Part shown: in pieces, positions 32,880-41,598 of the stretch
How the letters are laid out: each line of letters starts with the position of its first letter
Numbering within the stretch: position 1 is the stretch's first letter
Program-made: the position numbers and the translations under genes
Assembly: GCF_900258515.1 (NCBI RefSeq)
Contig: NZ_LT984884.1
Coordinates: forward strand, 3,221,367 to 3,285,366
Source: Lentibacillus sp. Marseille-P4043
GTDB lineage: Bacteria; Bacillota; Bacilli; Bacillales; Amphibacillaceae
Direction: 5' to 3'
Length of the DNA: 64,000 bases
The notes under the pieces: generated by a model
What the model was told of the DNA's origin: nothing
Databases searched by the model: none
Seen by the model: only the letters and a program-made list of their open reading frames with translations

Positions 32880-34664
32880 CTAAAGTGCCAGAAACTCCTC
32901 AACATCCTTCACACATAAATTGATGGCGTTTTCCCAGAAATCTGGTTTTGTTAAATCAACTCCCAAATGTTTTTCCGCTAAGTCTTCAACGGTCATTTTT
33001 CCGGTGTCGCGAAGCAGTGCAATATAATCCTCTTCAAAACTACTACCTTTTTCAAGTGCATGTGCATAGATTCCGAGACTAAACAAATAGCCGAACGTAT
33101 ATGGAAAATTATAAAATGGTGTTCCCGTGATGTGAAAATGCAGTTTAGACGCCCAGAAATTCGGATCGTACGTATCTAACGCATCGCAATACGCCTCTTT
33201 TTGTGCCTCCACCATTAATTCATTCAGTCTTGGTACTGGAACCATTCCTTGTTTTCTTTCTTCATAAAATCGCTGTTCAAAAAGGAATCGGGCATGAATA
33301 TTCATGAAAAAGGCAACACTTCGTTGAATTTTATCTTCCAGCACGGATTGCTTTTCTACTTTGCTTTTCGCGTTCTTCACCGATGCATCAGCAATAATCA
33401 TTTCCGCAAACGTTGATGCCGTTTCTGCTACATTCATTGCATACCCCTGATTCAACCCATTCACATCATTCATGACATGTTGATGGTAAGCATGGCCTAA
33501 TTCATGGGCAAGGGTAGCAATATTAGATGATGTCCCGGAATAAGTCATAAAAATACGTGTCTGTTCACTATCCGGAAAACTTGTGCAGAATCCTCCTGGA
33601 CGTTTTCCGGCACGATCTTCCGCTTCGATCCAACGATTATCAAAAGCCATACGGGCAAAATCAGCCATTTTTGGACTAAAGTTTTGGAAATTCTCGACGA
33701 TAAAATTGGCCCCTTCCGTATAGCTAGAAGTTTCCACTTTTTCGGTTAGGGGTGCCCCGATGTCATACATACTTAGTTTTTCTAATCCTAACAATTCTGC
33801 TTTCCTTTGCAAATAAGCAACAAATGTCTGTTTATGGTTCGTAATTGCACCCCACATGGCATCTAATGTTTCCTTTTTCATCCGATTAATCGCTAATGGT
33901 TCTTTTAAAACGTCCTGCCAATCACGATGTTTATAGGTTTGCAAACGAAATCCTGCCAAATGATTTAATGTTTGACCAAATAAGTTGGCATTTTCCGACC
34001 ATGCGTCCCCCAGTTTATCGAATACATGCTGACGTACAGTTCGATCTGGATTACCCAATTTATTTGCTGCTTGTCCTACAGAATATGCTGTAACTTCTCC
34101 ATCCTCTTCAATCGCTACATTCATATTTCCAACAACTGTTTCATACATTTGTCCCCAGCCATGATACCCATCTACCGCGAGATCATTAATTAGCACTTCT
34201 TGATCTGCTGATAACAGGTCTTTCGCCTTCTCCCTGTTTTCATCCAGGACAAAAGCAACTTCCTCTATATTTGGTTGTTTAAGCAACTCACTCCATGTTT
34301 GATCATCAATTGAGACTAATTTTTGTTCAAAATTTGTTTTAATCGCATCCATTTTCGCTTTTAACTCACTGCGTTTTCCAACTAAAACACTAGCCTTTTC
34401 ATCTTTTACATCTTGTGCACTTAAACAACTAACAAAAGCAAAGGCTTCCCGTAGTTTTTTCATTGTGTGTTCAAGTCCATCAACAATGCTTTCTAACAAA
34501 GCCATATTGACATTTTTCTTAGCAGGTATGAAATCGTTAACTTTACCAGCTAAGTACTCCATCTCACGCTCTAACGTTGTAACATATGTATGAAAAGCTT
34601 CTGACTCACTCCCACCTGGAAAAATCACATCAAGGTCCCAAGTAGGTTTATATGTAGTTTGCAT
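32880..34664 (-). CDS. pepF: Oligoendopeptidase F-type M3 metallopeptidase
   Basis: The 594-residue protein is an M3B zinc peptidase. The HExxH motif appears in LAHELGHAYHQH near residue 388, with the third ligand Glu in NVAETASTFAEM. Its N-terminal helical domain (WDLDVIFPGGSES) and length fit PepF proteins, which degrade 7-17-residue peptides in the cytoplasm. I chose the ATG at 34664, seven bases after GGGAGAG. It is monocistronic, with about 70 bases to the thiT leader downstream. Confidence 0.92.
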   Translation of the reverse strand: MQTTYKPTWDLDVIFPGGSESEAFHTYVTTLEREMEYLAGKVNDFIPAKKNVNMALLESIVDGLEHTMKKLREAFAFVSCLSAQDVKDEKASVLVGKRSELKAKMDAIKTNFEQKLVSIDDQTWSELLKQPNIEEVAFVLDENREKAKDLLSADQEVLINDLAVDGYHGWGQMYETVVGNMNVAIEEDGEVTAYSVGQAANKLGNPDRTVRQHVFDKLGDAWSENANLFGQTLNHLAGFRLQTYKHRDWQDVLKEPLAINRMKKETLDAMWGAITNHKQTFVAYLQRKAELLGLEKLSMYDIGAPLTEKVETSSYTEGANFIVENFQNFSPKMADFARMAFDNRWIEAEDRAGKRPGGFCTSFPDSEQTRIFMTYSGTSSNIATLAHELGHAYHQHVMNDVNGLNQGYAMNVAETASTFAEMIIADASVKNAKSKVEKQSVLEDKIQRSVAFFMNIHARFLFEQRFYEERKQGMVPVPRLNELMVEAQKEAYCDALDTYDPNFWASKLHFHITGTPFYNFPYTFGYLFSLGIYAHALEKGSSFEEDYIALLRDTGKMTVEDLAEKHLGVDLTKPDFWENAINLCVKDVEEFLAL

Positions 34665-34919
34665 CAAATCTCTCCCTTTATAATAATTCTTACTTATTTC
34701 ATTATAACGAAAAGTAAGTAAATGGTCAGCATATTAGACTGAAAAAAGAAATATTTTAAAATTCCTTCCTGCCGCAATTGACAGGAAGGCTCAAGGTTCC
34801 CTAACTATTCATTTCCTGTGATCTCAACTTTCGCACTGATAAAATAAGATCAAACAGTTAGCTGAGGGTTCTACCAAGCCACATTCTACCACTTCACTAG
34901 TCCGGGTGAGTGGAGGGTG

Positions 34920-35175
34920 GTGACTCCTCGAAAAAGAAAAGCACTTTTTCTCACGAAGATGTATCGCTGACGTAGCCTTCCTTGTCCTGCGGGAACAATG
35001 GTTTTCGGTGGGGCGAGTTAGCGCAGCCCCAGCACGTGTCCAAAGACCTCGCAGAGTGGTTTGAAAAGGAGGGTCGACTAAAACCGTCCTTTGCGGACAA
35101 CGTCGACATACCCCTCGCCGGGGCAAGGAGGCTGAGGCCGTGCCCGCGGAAAGCATCCACCCGGAACGATCCCGG
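34920..35175. repeat. GC-rich non-coding repeat, single copy related to 23731-24093
   Basis: On the minus strand it reads GCTTTCCGCGGGCACGGCC, TCAGCCTCCTTGCC, a CCACTCTGCGAGGTCTT segment and GACACGTGCTG, in the same order as the left arm at 23731, with extra sequence inserted, and ends near TTCCCGCAGGACAAGG. The interval 34665-35344 has no convincing gene; the ORFs at 34824, 34951 and 34982 are by-products of its high GC. Nothing else was seen in the remaining ~400 bases. Confidence 0.65.
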
Positions 35176-35344
35176 ACGGTGGGAAATGCGTGTACTTATA
35201 GAAAAGAGTCTAGTAGTCACAGCTTGATTAAATGTGGTTAATCCAAGTCAACTTGAGCAGTTAATCTCCATCCTTCCTCATTCTATCAAGGCTTATTTGT
35301 CTATTTCCGCTGCGAAAGTTGAGCTGTGATTAAATAACAGGGAT

Positions 35345-35599
35345 TTATTTTCCGTCACTTTTTTCTGCTTTTGCCAAACCATTCTCACATAACACCTTTT
35401 TCTGCTGTTTACCCTTACTTGTGACATAATTATTTTTAAACCAGGCGACTATTGATGTAATAATGGTAAATAGTAATGCAACTGCTTGCTCAACTATCTC
35501 GGAATCTAATGGTAAAGGGGATTTTTTGAACAATACTAGAACCTGATTCACAAGTGCCAAAACTAAAGCAACTGTACGGACAATCGTACCTTTGTCCAA
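35345..35599 (-). CDS. SPP1-type phage holin
   Basis: From the TTG at 35599 the protein is 84 residues (MDKGTIVRT-, then VALVLALVNQVLVLF and LLFTIITSIVAWFKNNYVT): two membrane helices with a short turn and a basic tail, the layout of SPP1 holins (PF04688). AAGGAGGTG lies at the right distance for this start and overlaps the longer frame's codons. Holins make the membrane hole that releases endolysin. No endolysin or other phage gene is nearby, so it is an orphan, perhaps a prophage relic or recruited for protein export or lysis. Confidence 0.82.
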   Translation of the reverse strand: MDKGTIVRTVALVLALVNQVLVLFKKSPLPLDSEIVEQAVALLFTIITSIVAWFKNNYVTSKGKQQKKVLCENGLAKAEKSDGK

Positions 35600-35753
35600 T
35601 TCCTTCACCTCCTTCAATCTAACCTCCTATACTATTATTTTCAGTTGACTTGAATTTTGGAACGGCTCGAGGAATAAATTAGAAGAATAGATGTGGTCAA
35701 TTTTTTGGTAGTTATCGATTAATATTCAAAACGCAGTATCAATTTACAAAAAA

Positions 35754-35781
35754 ACAACCCTGCAACTTAATGCAGAGTTGT
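35754..35781 (-). terminator. Terminator of the gene at 35785
   Basis: ACAACCCTGCA pairs with TGCAGAGTTGT (one mismatch) around a six-base loop, and the minus strand continues into seven T. Confidence 0.75.
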
Positions 35782-35784
35782 CGA

Positions 35785-36108
35785 TTATTTTGATGGTCGT
35801 TTAATCGGCAGTATTCCATTGGTTATTCGCGACACATAGATATTGAAAATAATGACGCCAAAAATAACAATAAATAAAGCGCTAAGAAACTGCATGGCGA
35901 TACTAACAATATCATTTTGAATGATGTCCATTAGAAAACGCGAGAAGTAATACAAGACCATACTGCCAATCCCCATAATGATAATAAATGTTAGTAGTAC
36001 ACCCATTATTTGTTTTGCTGATAGCTTCTTCCATACTTCCCTATGTTTAAATGCTGCATAGATTACGTAGATGATTAGAATAATGATCATCATTATTGCA
36101 CGGTTCAT
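35785..36108 (-). CDS. Small membrane protein, unknown
   Basis: The 107-residue protein has three predicted membrane helices (MMIIILIIYVIYAAF near the start, IMGVLLTFIIIMGIGSMVLYY, and FLSALFIVIFGVIIFNIYV) and a basic C-terminal tail. The ATG follows AAGGAG. It may be cotranscribed with the gene at 36124, 15 bases upstream. I do not recognise the family. Confidence 0.7.
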   Translation of the reverse strand: MNRAIMMIIILIIYVIYAAFKHREVWKKLSAKQIMGVLLTFIIIMGIGSMVLYYFSRFLMDIIQNDIVSIAMQFLSALFIVIFGVIIFNIYVSRITNGILPIKRPSK

Positions 36109-36123
36109 GTTATAGCTCCTTCA

Positions 36124-36582
36124 TTACGAATGAATCGGTTTTCCTTCTTCAACAGCTTTTTTTAACAATTGCTGCATGTAGCCAATTCCTTTGCATTGCA
36201 AAAGTGGAAATGACGCAGGAACAGAATTACCAAAACTTTCATAAACTACTTTTTTATATTTTTTACCTGTTAGAACGATTAATTTATCATATTGGTCTAA
36301 CTGTTGCTCCTTTACTTGTTCACGTAAGTGCTCCATAGAAATGATCTCATCACTTTTCTGGTTAAATGTCACATCATACGGGCCATCAACAATATCATCT
36401 GCAAATAAAAAACCATGCTTTGCTGACAGAATCACCCAATTATCCGTAAAAACCTCCGCATATTGACGACAAAGATTATGAAAAGTTCCAATGTAAGCCT
36501 CACTTGCTGTAACGGCACCTAATTCGGGATGTTTATCCCAAACCTTCTTAATACCGCATGGAATAATACTTAGCTGTTTCAT
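36124..36582 (-). CDS. DUF6884-like protein
   Basis: The 152-residue protein opens with LSIIPCGIKKVW, has a central WVILSAKHGFLFADDIVDGPYDVTF segment (here in part VILSAKHGFL) and LDQYDKLIVLTGKKY. This pattern (an early PCG..K and SAKHG) matches a family of small enzymes-like domains annotated as DUF6884, thought to be related to nucleobase or nucleotide binding, with no proven function. It has no signal peptide or membrane helix. It is upstream of the small membrane protein and 24 bases downstream of the DUF2628 gene, so the three may be one operon. Confidence 0.65.
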   Translation of the reverse strand: MKQLSIIPCGIKKVWDKHPELGAVTASEAYIGTFHNLCRQYAEVFTDNWVILSAKHGFLFADDIVDGPYDVTFNQKSDEIISMEHLREQVKEQQLDQYDKLIVLTGKKYKKVVYESFGNSVPASFPLLQCKGIGYMQQLLKKAVEEGKPIHS

Positions 36583-36606
36583 TTTTACACCCCTCTACTT
36601 TTTATG

Positions 36607-37590
36607 TTACCATACATAGCCATCGGGGTTATTTCCTCCATTAAAAGAGTTATTCTTCTGAAGATGTCCTCCGTTAAAAATATAATCGAGAAAATCCAAT
36701 GTTTCACTTGAAGTTAATTGCTCACCATCGACTGTAATACTTTGGATATCAAATGAATTCGAATCCTCTTCCGTATAAAATTCAATCTGAATATCATATT
36801 GATAATCATTAATTTGCTTTTCCCCATTATATGCTACGATAATAAAATTCGAATCATTTGTTGCTTCCTGCCATTCTCCATGTTCAAAAAACTCATCGAA
36901 CATTTCTCCTACTGTTCTATCCGGATACTGTTCAAATGATCCATGTTTTATCTGATCTACTACATCAAAATTCATCGGGATAAACCACATAGGGATAACA
37001 TACACAACCACCATAATAACAATTGATAACAAAACGCCGAGAAAACTTGCTTCTCCTTTATGTTTTAGTGACACATGTTTTACATCTTCAGCAGGCTGTG
37101 CAAGACGAATCGCATGCACTTTTTTCATAGTATGTTTTTTATACAAATAATTTCCAAACAGCCCTAATAACATGGAAATTCCAATCGAAATAAAACGATC
37201 GATTGGGTCGATAACTGCATCTGCACTATATTGATAGTTAAATAGATAAAGTGCGAAATCAATTGCTAGAAATAGGATCGCAATAAAAAAAACTTCGCGG
37301 TACATTTTCCGATAACCTAACCATAATGTACTAAAAAAGAATGCCGGGAAATTCCATGATGATGGACTTCCCTTCTCCTCCATTCGATCCCACTTAGACC
37401 GATAAAAGGGATATTTCTCCCCAACAAAATCACGTACATCATCATTAATGGAAGTCGTTTCATAGGATTCATGAAAAGATGGATCAGAGTTCGTTACTGC
37501 TGTTGAAGCAGGCTGTTTTACTTTATGACCACATTCGGTACAAAAGCTCGCATCTGCATCCAGTTCTGTCCCACAATTCGCACAATACAT
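36607..37590 (-). CDS. Zinc-ribbon plus DUF2628 membrane protein
   Basis: The 327-residue protein starts at the ATG at 37590 behind GGGGAGG and has an N-terminal zinc ribbon (CANCGTELDADASFCTECG, CxxC pairs), a linker, a DUF2628-type segment (SSWNFPAFFFSTLWLGYRK) with three or four membrane helices, a further helix (LLSIVIMVVVYVIPMWF), and an extracytoplasmic domain of about 110 residues. Zinc-ribbon/DUF2628 proteins are poorly characterised. The long exported tail could be a sensing or binding domain. Function not assigned. Confidence 0.78.
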   Translation of the reverse strand: MYCANCGTELDADASFCTECGHKVKQPASTAVTNSDPSFHESYETTSINDDVRDFVGEKYPFYRSKWDRMEEKGSPSSWNFPAFFFSTLWLGYRKMYREVFFIAILFLAIDFALYLFNYQYSADAVIDPIDRFISIGISMLLGLFGNYLYKKHTMKKVHAIRLAQPAEDVKHVSLKHKGEASFLGVLLSIVIMVVVYVIPMWFIPMNFDVVDQIKHGSFEQYPDRTVGEMFDEFFEHGEWQEATNDSNFIIVAYNGEKQINDYQYDIQIEFYTEEDSNSFDIQSITVDGEQLTSSETLDFLDYIFNGGHLQKNNSFNGGNNPDGYVW

Positions 37591-37717
37591 AGAAGTCCTC
37601 CCCATTCCATACTTAATTTTATTATAGCATTACTACACCTCATTTTGCGATAACTTATTTGGTGTTTATCCAATAATCTATGTGGGAAGTTTACATTGTA
37701 CAAGCCACTTAAATTAC

Positions 37718-37746
37718 TTGACAATATTTATTTATAGTTATATACT
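37718..37746 (+). promoter_or_regulatory. SigA promoter of the YceI-like gene
   Basis: TTGACA and TATACT are separated by exactly 17 bases, about 50 bases before the start codon at 37799. This is the best SigA promoter in the window. Confidence 0.9.
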
Positions 37747-37798
37747 AAATAACGAAAAGTAACCTACTAATTAAACATATTTATCGGAGGGATTTCGA

Positions 37799-38335
37799 AT
37801 GGCAAAAACAAAATGGACAGTTGATCCGGTGCATAGTTCACTAGAATTTGTTGTAAAACATATGATGATTTCAAAAGCAAAAGGTGAATTTACTGAATTT
37901 GATGCTACCATAGAGGCAGATCCAGAAGATTTAACCGATTCATCGATCGAATTTAATGTTGACGTAAACAGTATTGACACACGTAAAGAAGACCGTGATA
38001 ACCATTTACGTTCAGCAGACTTCTTTGATGTTGAAAATCATCCTAAGCTTACTTTCAACGTAACGGATATTAAAAAGAAAACTGAAAATAATTACGATGT
38101 AACAGGTGATTTAACTATCCGCGGGACAACAAAACCTGTAACATTTAATGTAGATTTTGAAGGCCAGCATAAAGACCCAATGAGTGGTAACACAGTTGCG
38201 GGCTTTAGTGGTAGCGCAGAAATTAATCGAAAAGATTTTGGCCTAACATGGAATGCCGCATTAGAAACTGGTGGTGTGCTAGTAGGTGAAAAAGTTAAAC
38301 TAAACGTGGAAATTGAAGCACATAAAGAAGCATAA
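37799..38335 (+). CDS. YceI family protein (lipocalin-like isoprenoid binder)
   Basis: The 178-residue protein (WTVDPVHSSLEFVVKHMMIS..., LTFNVTDI, DLTIRGTTKPVTF, RKDFGLTWN) is a typical YceI protein, a beta-barrel that binds a polyisoprenoid or amide ligand. It has no signal peptide and would be cytoplasmic, as is common for Bacillaceae members. It has a consensus SigA promoter, a GGAGGG ribosome site and its own terminator, so strong monocistronic expression is likely. The physiological role in Firmicutes is unclear. Confidence 0.93.
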   Translation: MAKTKWTVDPVHSSLEFVVKHMMISKAKGEFTEFDATIEADPEDLTDSSIEFNVDVNSIDTRKEDRDNHLRSADFFDVENHPKLTFNVTDIKKKTENNYDVTGDLTIRGTTKPVTFNVDFEGQHKDPMSGNTVAGFSGSAEINRKDFGLTWNAALETGGVLVGEKVKLNVEIEAHKEA

Positions 38336-38345
38336 ACGAGATGGT

Positions 38346-38376
38346 AAAGGGGCTTTCCTATTTGGAAAGCCCCTTT
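38346..38376 (+). terminator. Terminator of the YceI-like gene
   Basis: AAAGGGGCTTTCC and GGAAAGCCCCTTT form a perfect 13-bp stem with a five-base loop. Confidence 0.88.
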
Positions 38377-38529
38377 CTTATTGCTAAACTTTCCTTTTCG
38401 ATTACCTTTGCTTTAGTGGGAGCTTCTTGTTCCGCATCCCATGAATTTCTATAAGAGTATGAATCTTGTTTAACTGCATCACCTTTGAGGAAAAGCATAA
38501 TAAAGGTAATTAGAAGGAGGAATTTGGTA

Positions 38530-40476
38530 ATGGGATTAAATGTTGCGCAAAAATTGATAAAAGATCACCTAATATCAGGGTCCCTTCAAAAAGGAGAAGA
38601 AATTGGACTAAAAATTGACCAAACATTGACACAAGATGCTACAGGAACAATGGTCATGCTTGAGCTAGAAGCAATGGGATTAGACTATGCAAAGACAGAG
38701 GCATCAGCCCAATATGTTGATCATAATCTAATCCAAGTGGACAACAAGAACCCGGATGATCATTTATTTCTTGAAAGTGCCACACAACGATTCGGTCTGC
38801 ATTATAGCCGTCCTGGTAACGGTGTAAGCCACCCTGTTCACATGCAGCGATTGGCAAAACCTGGAAAAACATTGCTTGGGTCTGATAGTCATACATGTGC
38901 GAATGGCTGTATGGGGATGCTCGCTATAGGTGCTGGCGGTATTGACGTCGCCATGGCAATTGCTGGTGAACCAATTTACATTAAAATGCCGGAAGTGTTA
39001 GGAGTGAAACTAGTAGGAAATCTTCCCGACTGGGTAAGTGCCAAAGATGTGATTTTGGAAATGTTAAGACGTCATGATGTCAAAGGCGGCATCGGAAAAA
39101 TCATTGAATATTATGGTCCAGGATTAGAACACCTAACCGCAATGGATCGCCATGTAATTGCTAATATGGGTGCAGAACTTGGTGCAACCGCCACTGTCTT
39201 TCCATCAGACAAGGAAGTAAAACGATTCTTAAAAAAGCAAAATCGAGAGGTAGATTGGCATGAATTAATAGCTGATGATGATGCCAATTATGATTTACAC
39301 GATACGATAAATCTCACTGAATTGGAGCCATTGGTGGCAAAACCATCAAGCCCTGGAAATGTTGTAAAAGTCAACGAGTTAGAAGAAACACCAATTTATC
39401 AATCTTATATTGGTTCATCAGCAAACCCTGGCTTCCGAGATTTTGCTATTGCTGCAGAAATTGTAAAAAATAAACAAATCGCGACAGGTCTATCATTCGA
39501 TATCAATCCAACATCAAGGCAAATGCTTACAAATCTTGTTGGGGAACTTCATATTGCCAGTCTTTTACAATCCGGTGCACGTCTACACCAAGCCGGTTGT
39601 AATGGATGTATTGGAATGGGACAAGCTCCAGCATCGGGAAGAAATAGCTTACGAACAACACCGCGAAATTTTCCTGGCCGTTCTGGCACTCGAGAGGACA
39701 GTGTTTATTTAGCTAGTCCAGAAACTGTTGCAGCATCTGCGTTAACAGGAAAAATCACAGATCCAAGAACATTAAATTTTGCTTACCCAAAAGTAAATGA
39801 ACCTACTAAATCAATGGTAGATGATCACTTATTAGATGAACCACTTTCTTATCAAGAGGCTCAACATGTCGATCTTGTTAAGGGACCGAACATTGTATCA
39901 ATTCCGGAAATGGATACATTACCAAATGAAATAGAAATACCTATTTTATTGCATGTTGGCGATAATATATCAACGGATGAAATACTTGCTGGTGGCGCTC
40001 GTGTCTTACCGTATCGCAGTAATTTACCCGAAATTAGTAAATTTACGTTTGAAGCAATCGATCCATCTTATTATGAACGGGGAATGAATAGCAAGGAAAC
40101 TGGCGGTCATGCCATTATCAGTGGATACAATTATGGACAAGGATCAAGTCGCGAACATGCTGCACTTGCACCAAGCTATCTAGGACTACGTGTAGTAATC
40201 GCAAAAGATTATGCACGTATCCACTGGCAAAACCTAGTAAACTTTGGTGTTTTACCATTAACATTTTCTAATGAAAAAGATTTCAACAAATTAACGCAAG
40301 GTGACGTTCTCGAATTCTCCAACTTACGGGAAGTCATTACTAAGCAACAGGAATTTTCAGTATCAATAAAAGATAGAGATGATAAAGTAAATGTGAAACA
40401 TACTTTATCAGAGCGACAGGTTCATATTGTATTAGCAGGTGGATTGATTAATTGGATTCGAGCTAAACAGGTATGA
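38530..40476 (+). CDS. Aconitate hydratase, short (Aquifex-type) form
   Basis: The 648-residue protein contains aconitase domains 1-3 and a C-terminal swivel domain. The [4Fe-4S] ligands are in SDSHTCANG and GCNGCIGMG, and the substrate-binding YNYGQGSSREHAALAP loop is present. At about 650 residues it is much shorter than AcnA/CitB (about 900) and matches the group annotated as putative Aquifex-type aconitase, intermediate between aconitase and isopropylmalate isomerase. The start at 38530 follows AGAAGGAGG. Whether it is the main TCA aconitase or a paralogue acting on a related hydroxy acid cannot be told here. A 20-bp repeat array begins 35 bases after the stop. Confidence 0.88.
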   Translation: MGLNVAQKLIKDHLISGSLQKGEEIGLKIDQTLTQDATGTMVMLELEAMGLDYAKTEASAQYVDHNLIQVDNKNPDDHLFLESATQRFGLHYSRPGNGVSHPVHMQRLAKPGKTLLGSDSHTCANGCMGMLAIGAGGIDVAMAIAGEPIYIKMPEVLGVKLVGNLPDWVSAKDVILEMLRRHDVKGGIGKIIEYYGPGLEHLTAMDRHVIANMGAELGATATVFPSDKEVKRFLKKQNREVDWHELIADDDANYDLHDTINLTELEPLVAKPSSPGNVVKVNELEETPIYQSYIGSSANPGFRDFAIAAEIVKNKQIATGLSFDINPTSRQMLTNLVGELHIASLLQSGARLHQAGCNGCIGMGQAPASGRNSLRTTPRNFPGRSGTREDSVYLASPETVAASALTGKITDPRTLNFAYPKVNEPTKSMVDDHLLDEPLSYQEAQHVDLVKGPNIVSIPEMDTLPNEIEIPILLHVGDNISTDEILAGGARVLPYRSNLPEISKFTFEAIDPSYYERGMNSKETGGHAIISGYNYGQGSSREHAALAPSYLGLRVVIAKDYARIHWQNLVNFGVLPLTFSNEKDFNKLTQGDVLEFSNLREVITKQQEFSVSIKDRDDKVNVKHTLSERQVHIVLAGGLINWIRAKQV

Positions 40477-40510
40477 TGGATTTTTCGGGAGATTAGTAAT
40501 GCCTTTTTGG

Positions 40511-41462
40511 GCGATGTTTTGGCTCTCGGGATGATGTTTCTACTCTCGGGATGATGTTTTGACTCTCGCGCCGATGTTTTGGCTCTCGCGCCGATGTTTT
40601 GGCTCTCGCGCCGATGTTTCCGCTCTCGGGATGATGTTTCCGCTCTCGGGATGATGTTTCTGCTCTCGCGCCGATGTTTTGGCTCTCGCGCCGATGTTTC
40701 TGCTTTCGGGACGATGTTTTGACTCTCGCGCCGATGTTTCTGCTTTCGGGATGATGTTTTGACTCTCGCGCCGATGTTTCTGCTCTCGGGCTGATGTTTC
40801 TGCTTTCGGGACGATGTTTTGGCTCTCGCGCCGATGTTTTGGCTCTCGCGCCGATGTTTCTGCTTTCGGGACGATGTTTTGGCTCTCGGGCTGATGTTTT
40901 GGCTCTCGCGCCGATGTTTCTGCTTTCGGGATGATGTTTTGACTCTCGCGCCGATGTTTCTGCTTTCGGGATGATGTTTTGGCTCTCGCGCCGATGTTTC
41001 TGCTTTCGGGATGATGTTTTGACTCTCGGGACGATGTTTTGGCTCTCGGGACGATGTTTCCGCTCTCGGGCTGATGTTTCTGCTTTCGGGACGATGTTTC
41101 TGCTCTCGGGGCGATGTTTTGGCTCTCGGGATGATGTTTCCGCTCTCGGGACGATGTTTTGACTCTCGCGCCGATGTTTCTGCTTTCGGGGCGATGTTTT
41201 GGCTCTCGGGATGATGTTTTGACTCTCGGGATGATGTTTCTGCTTTCGGGCTGATGTTTTGGCTCTCGCGCCGATGTTTCTGCTCTCGGGCTGATGTTTT
41301 GGCTCTCGCGCCGATGTTTCTGCTTTCGGGACGATGTTTTGGCTCTCGCGCCGATGTTTTGGCTCTCGCGCCGATGTTTCTGCTTTCGGGATGATGTTTT
41401 GACTCTCGCGCCGATGTTTCCGCTCTCGGGACGATGTTTCCGCTCTCGGGCTGATGTTTTCC
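40511..41462. repeat. 20-bp tandem repeat array 2 (about 47 units)
   Basis: The largest array, built from units such as TCTCGCGCCGATGTTTTGGC and TTTCGGGATGATGTTTCTGC, in strict 20-base register for about 950 bases. Two variable parts are seen: CGCGCC, CGGGAT, CGGGAC or CGGGCT before GATG, and TTGGC, TTGAC, TCTGC or TCCGC after it. All leftward frames stay open (ORFs of 340 and 314 codons) only because of the repeat. It lies between the convergent aconitase and TPR genes. Confidence 0.92.
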
Positions 41463-41523
41463 CGTTTCCGTGTGATACTCTCACAAATCAAGTTGATGAC
41501 GGGGACAACCTTCATCCAATCTT

Positions 41524-41561
41524 AAAAAGCTGAACCCAATTCCTTTTGGGTTCAGCTTTTT
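41524..41561. terminator. Strong bidirectional terminator
   Basis: AAAAAGCTGAACCCAA and TTGGGTTCAGCTTTTT form a perfect 16-bp stem with a six-base loop between array 2 and the stop of the leftward TPR gene. Confidence 0.9.
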
Positions 41562-41598
41562 AAATTACCTCATCTTCTATAAAAAGATGGAATGCCCA

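Noticed and set aside
34824..35227. Three overlapping ORFs on both strands
   Set aside because: They coincide with the GC-rich repeat, where stop codons are rare in every frame, and have no start signals.
35345..35599. Prophage region
   Set aside because: Only a single holin is present; no integrase, capsid, terminase or endolysin gene is in the window.
40511..41462. CRISPR array
   Set aside because: Units are contiguous 20-mers with no unique spacers of 30-40 bases and no cas genes nearby.
40493..41515. Leftward ORFs of 340 and 314 codons (and 29713-30279, 29751-30101) encoding Arg/Glu/Ser-rich repeat proteins
   Set aside because: They arise because the 20-bp unit has no stop in any leftward frame. 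Several frames are open at once, there is no ribosome site, and the same unit occurs elsewhere as non-coding DNA.
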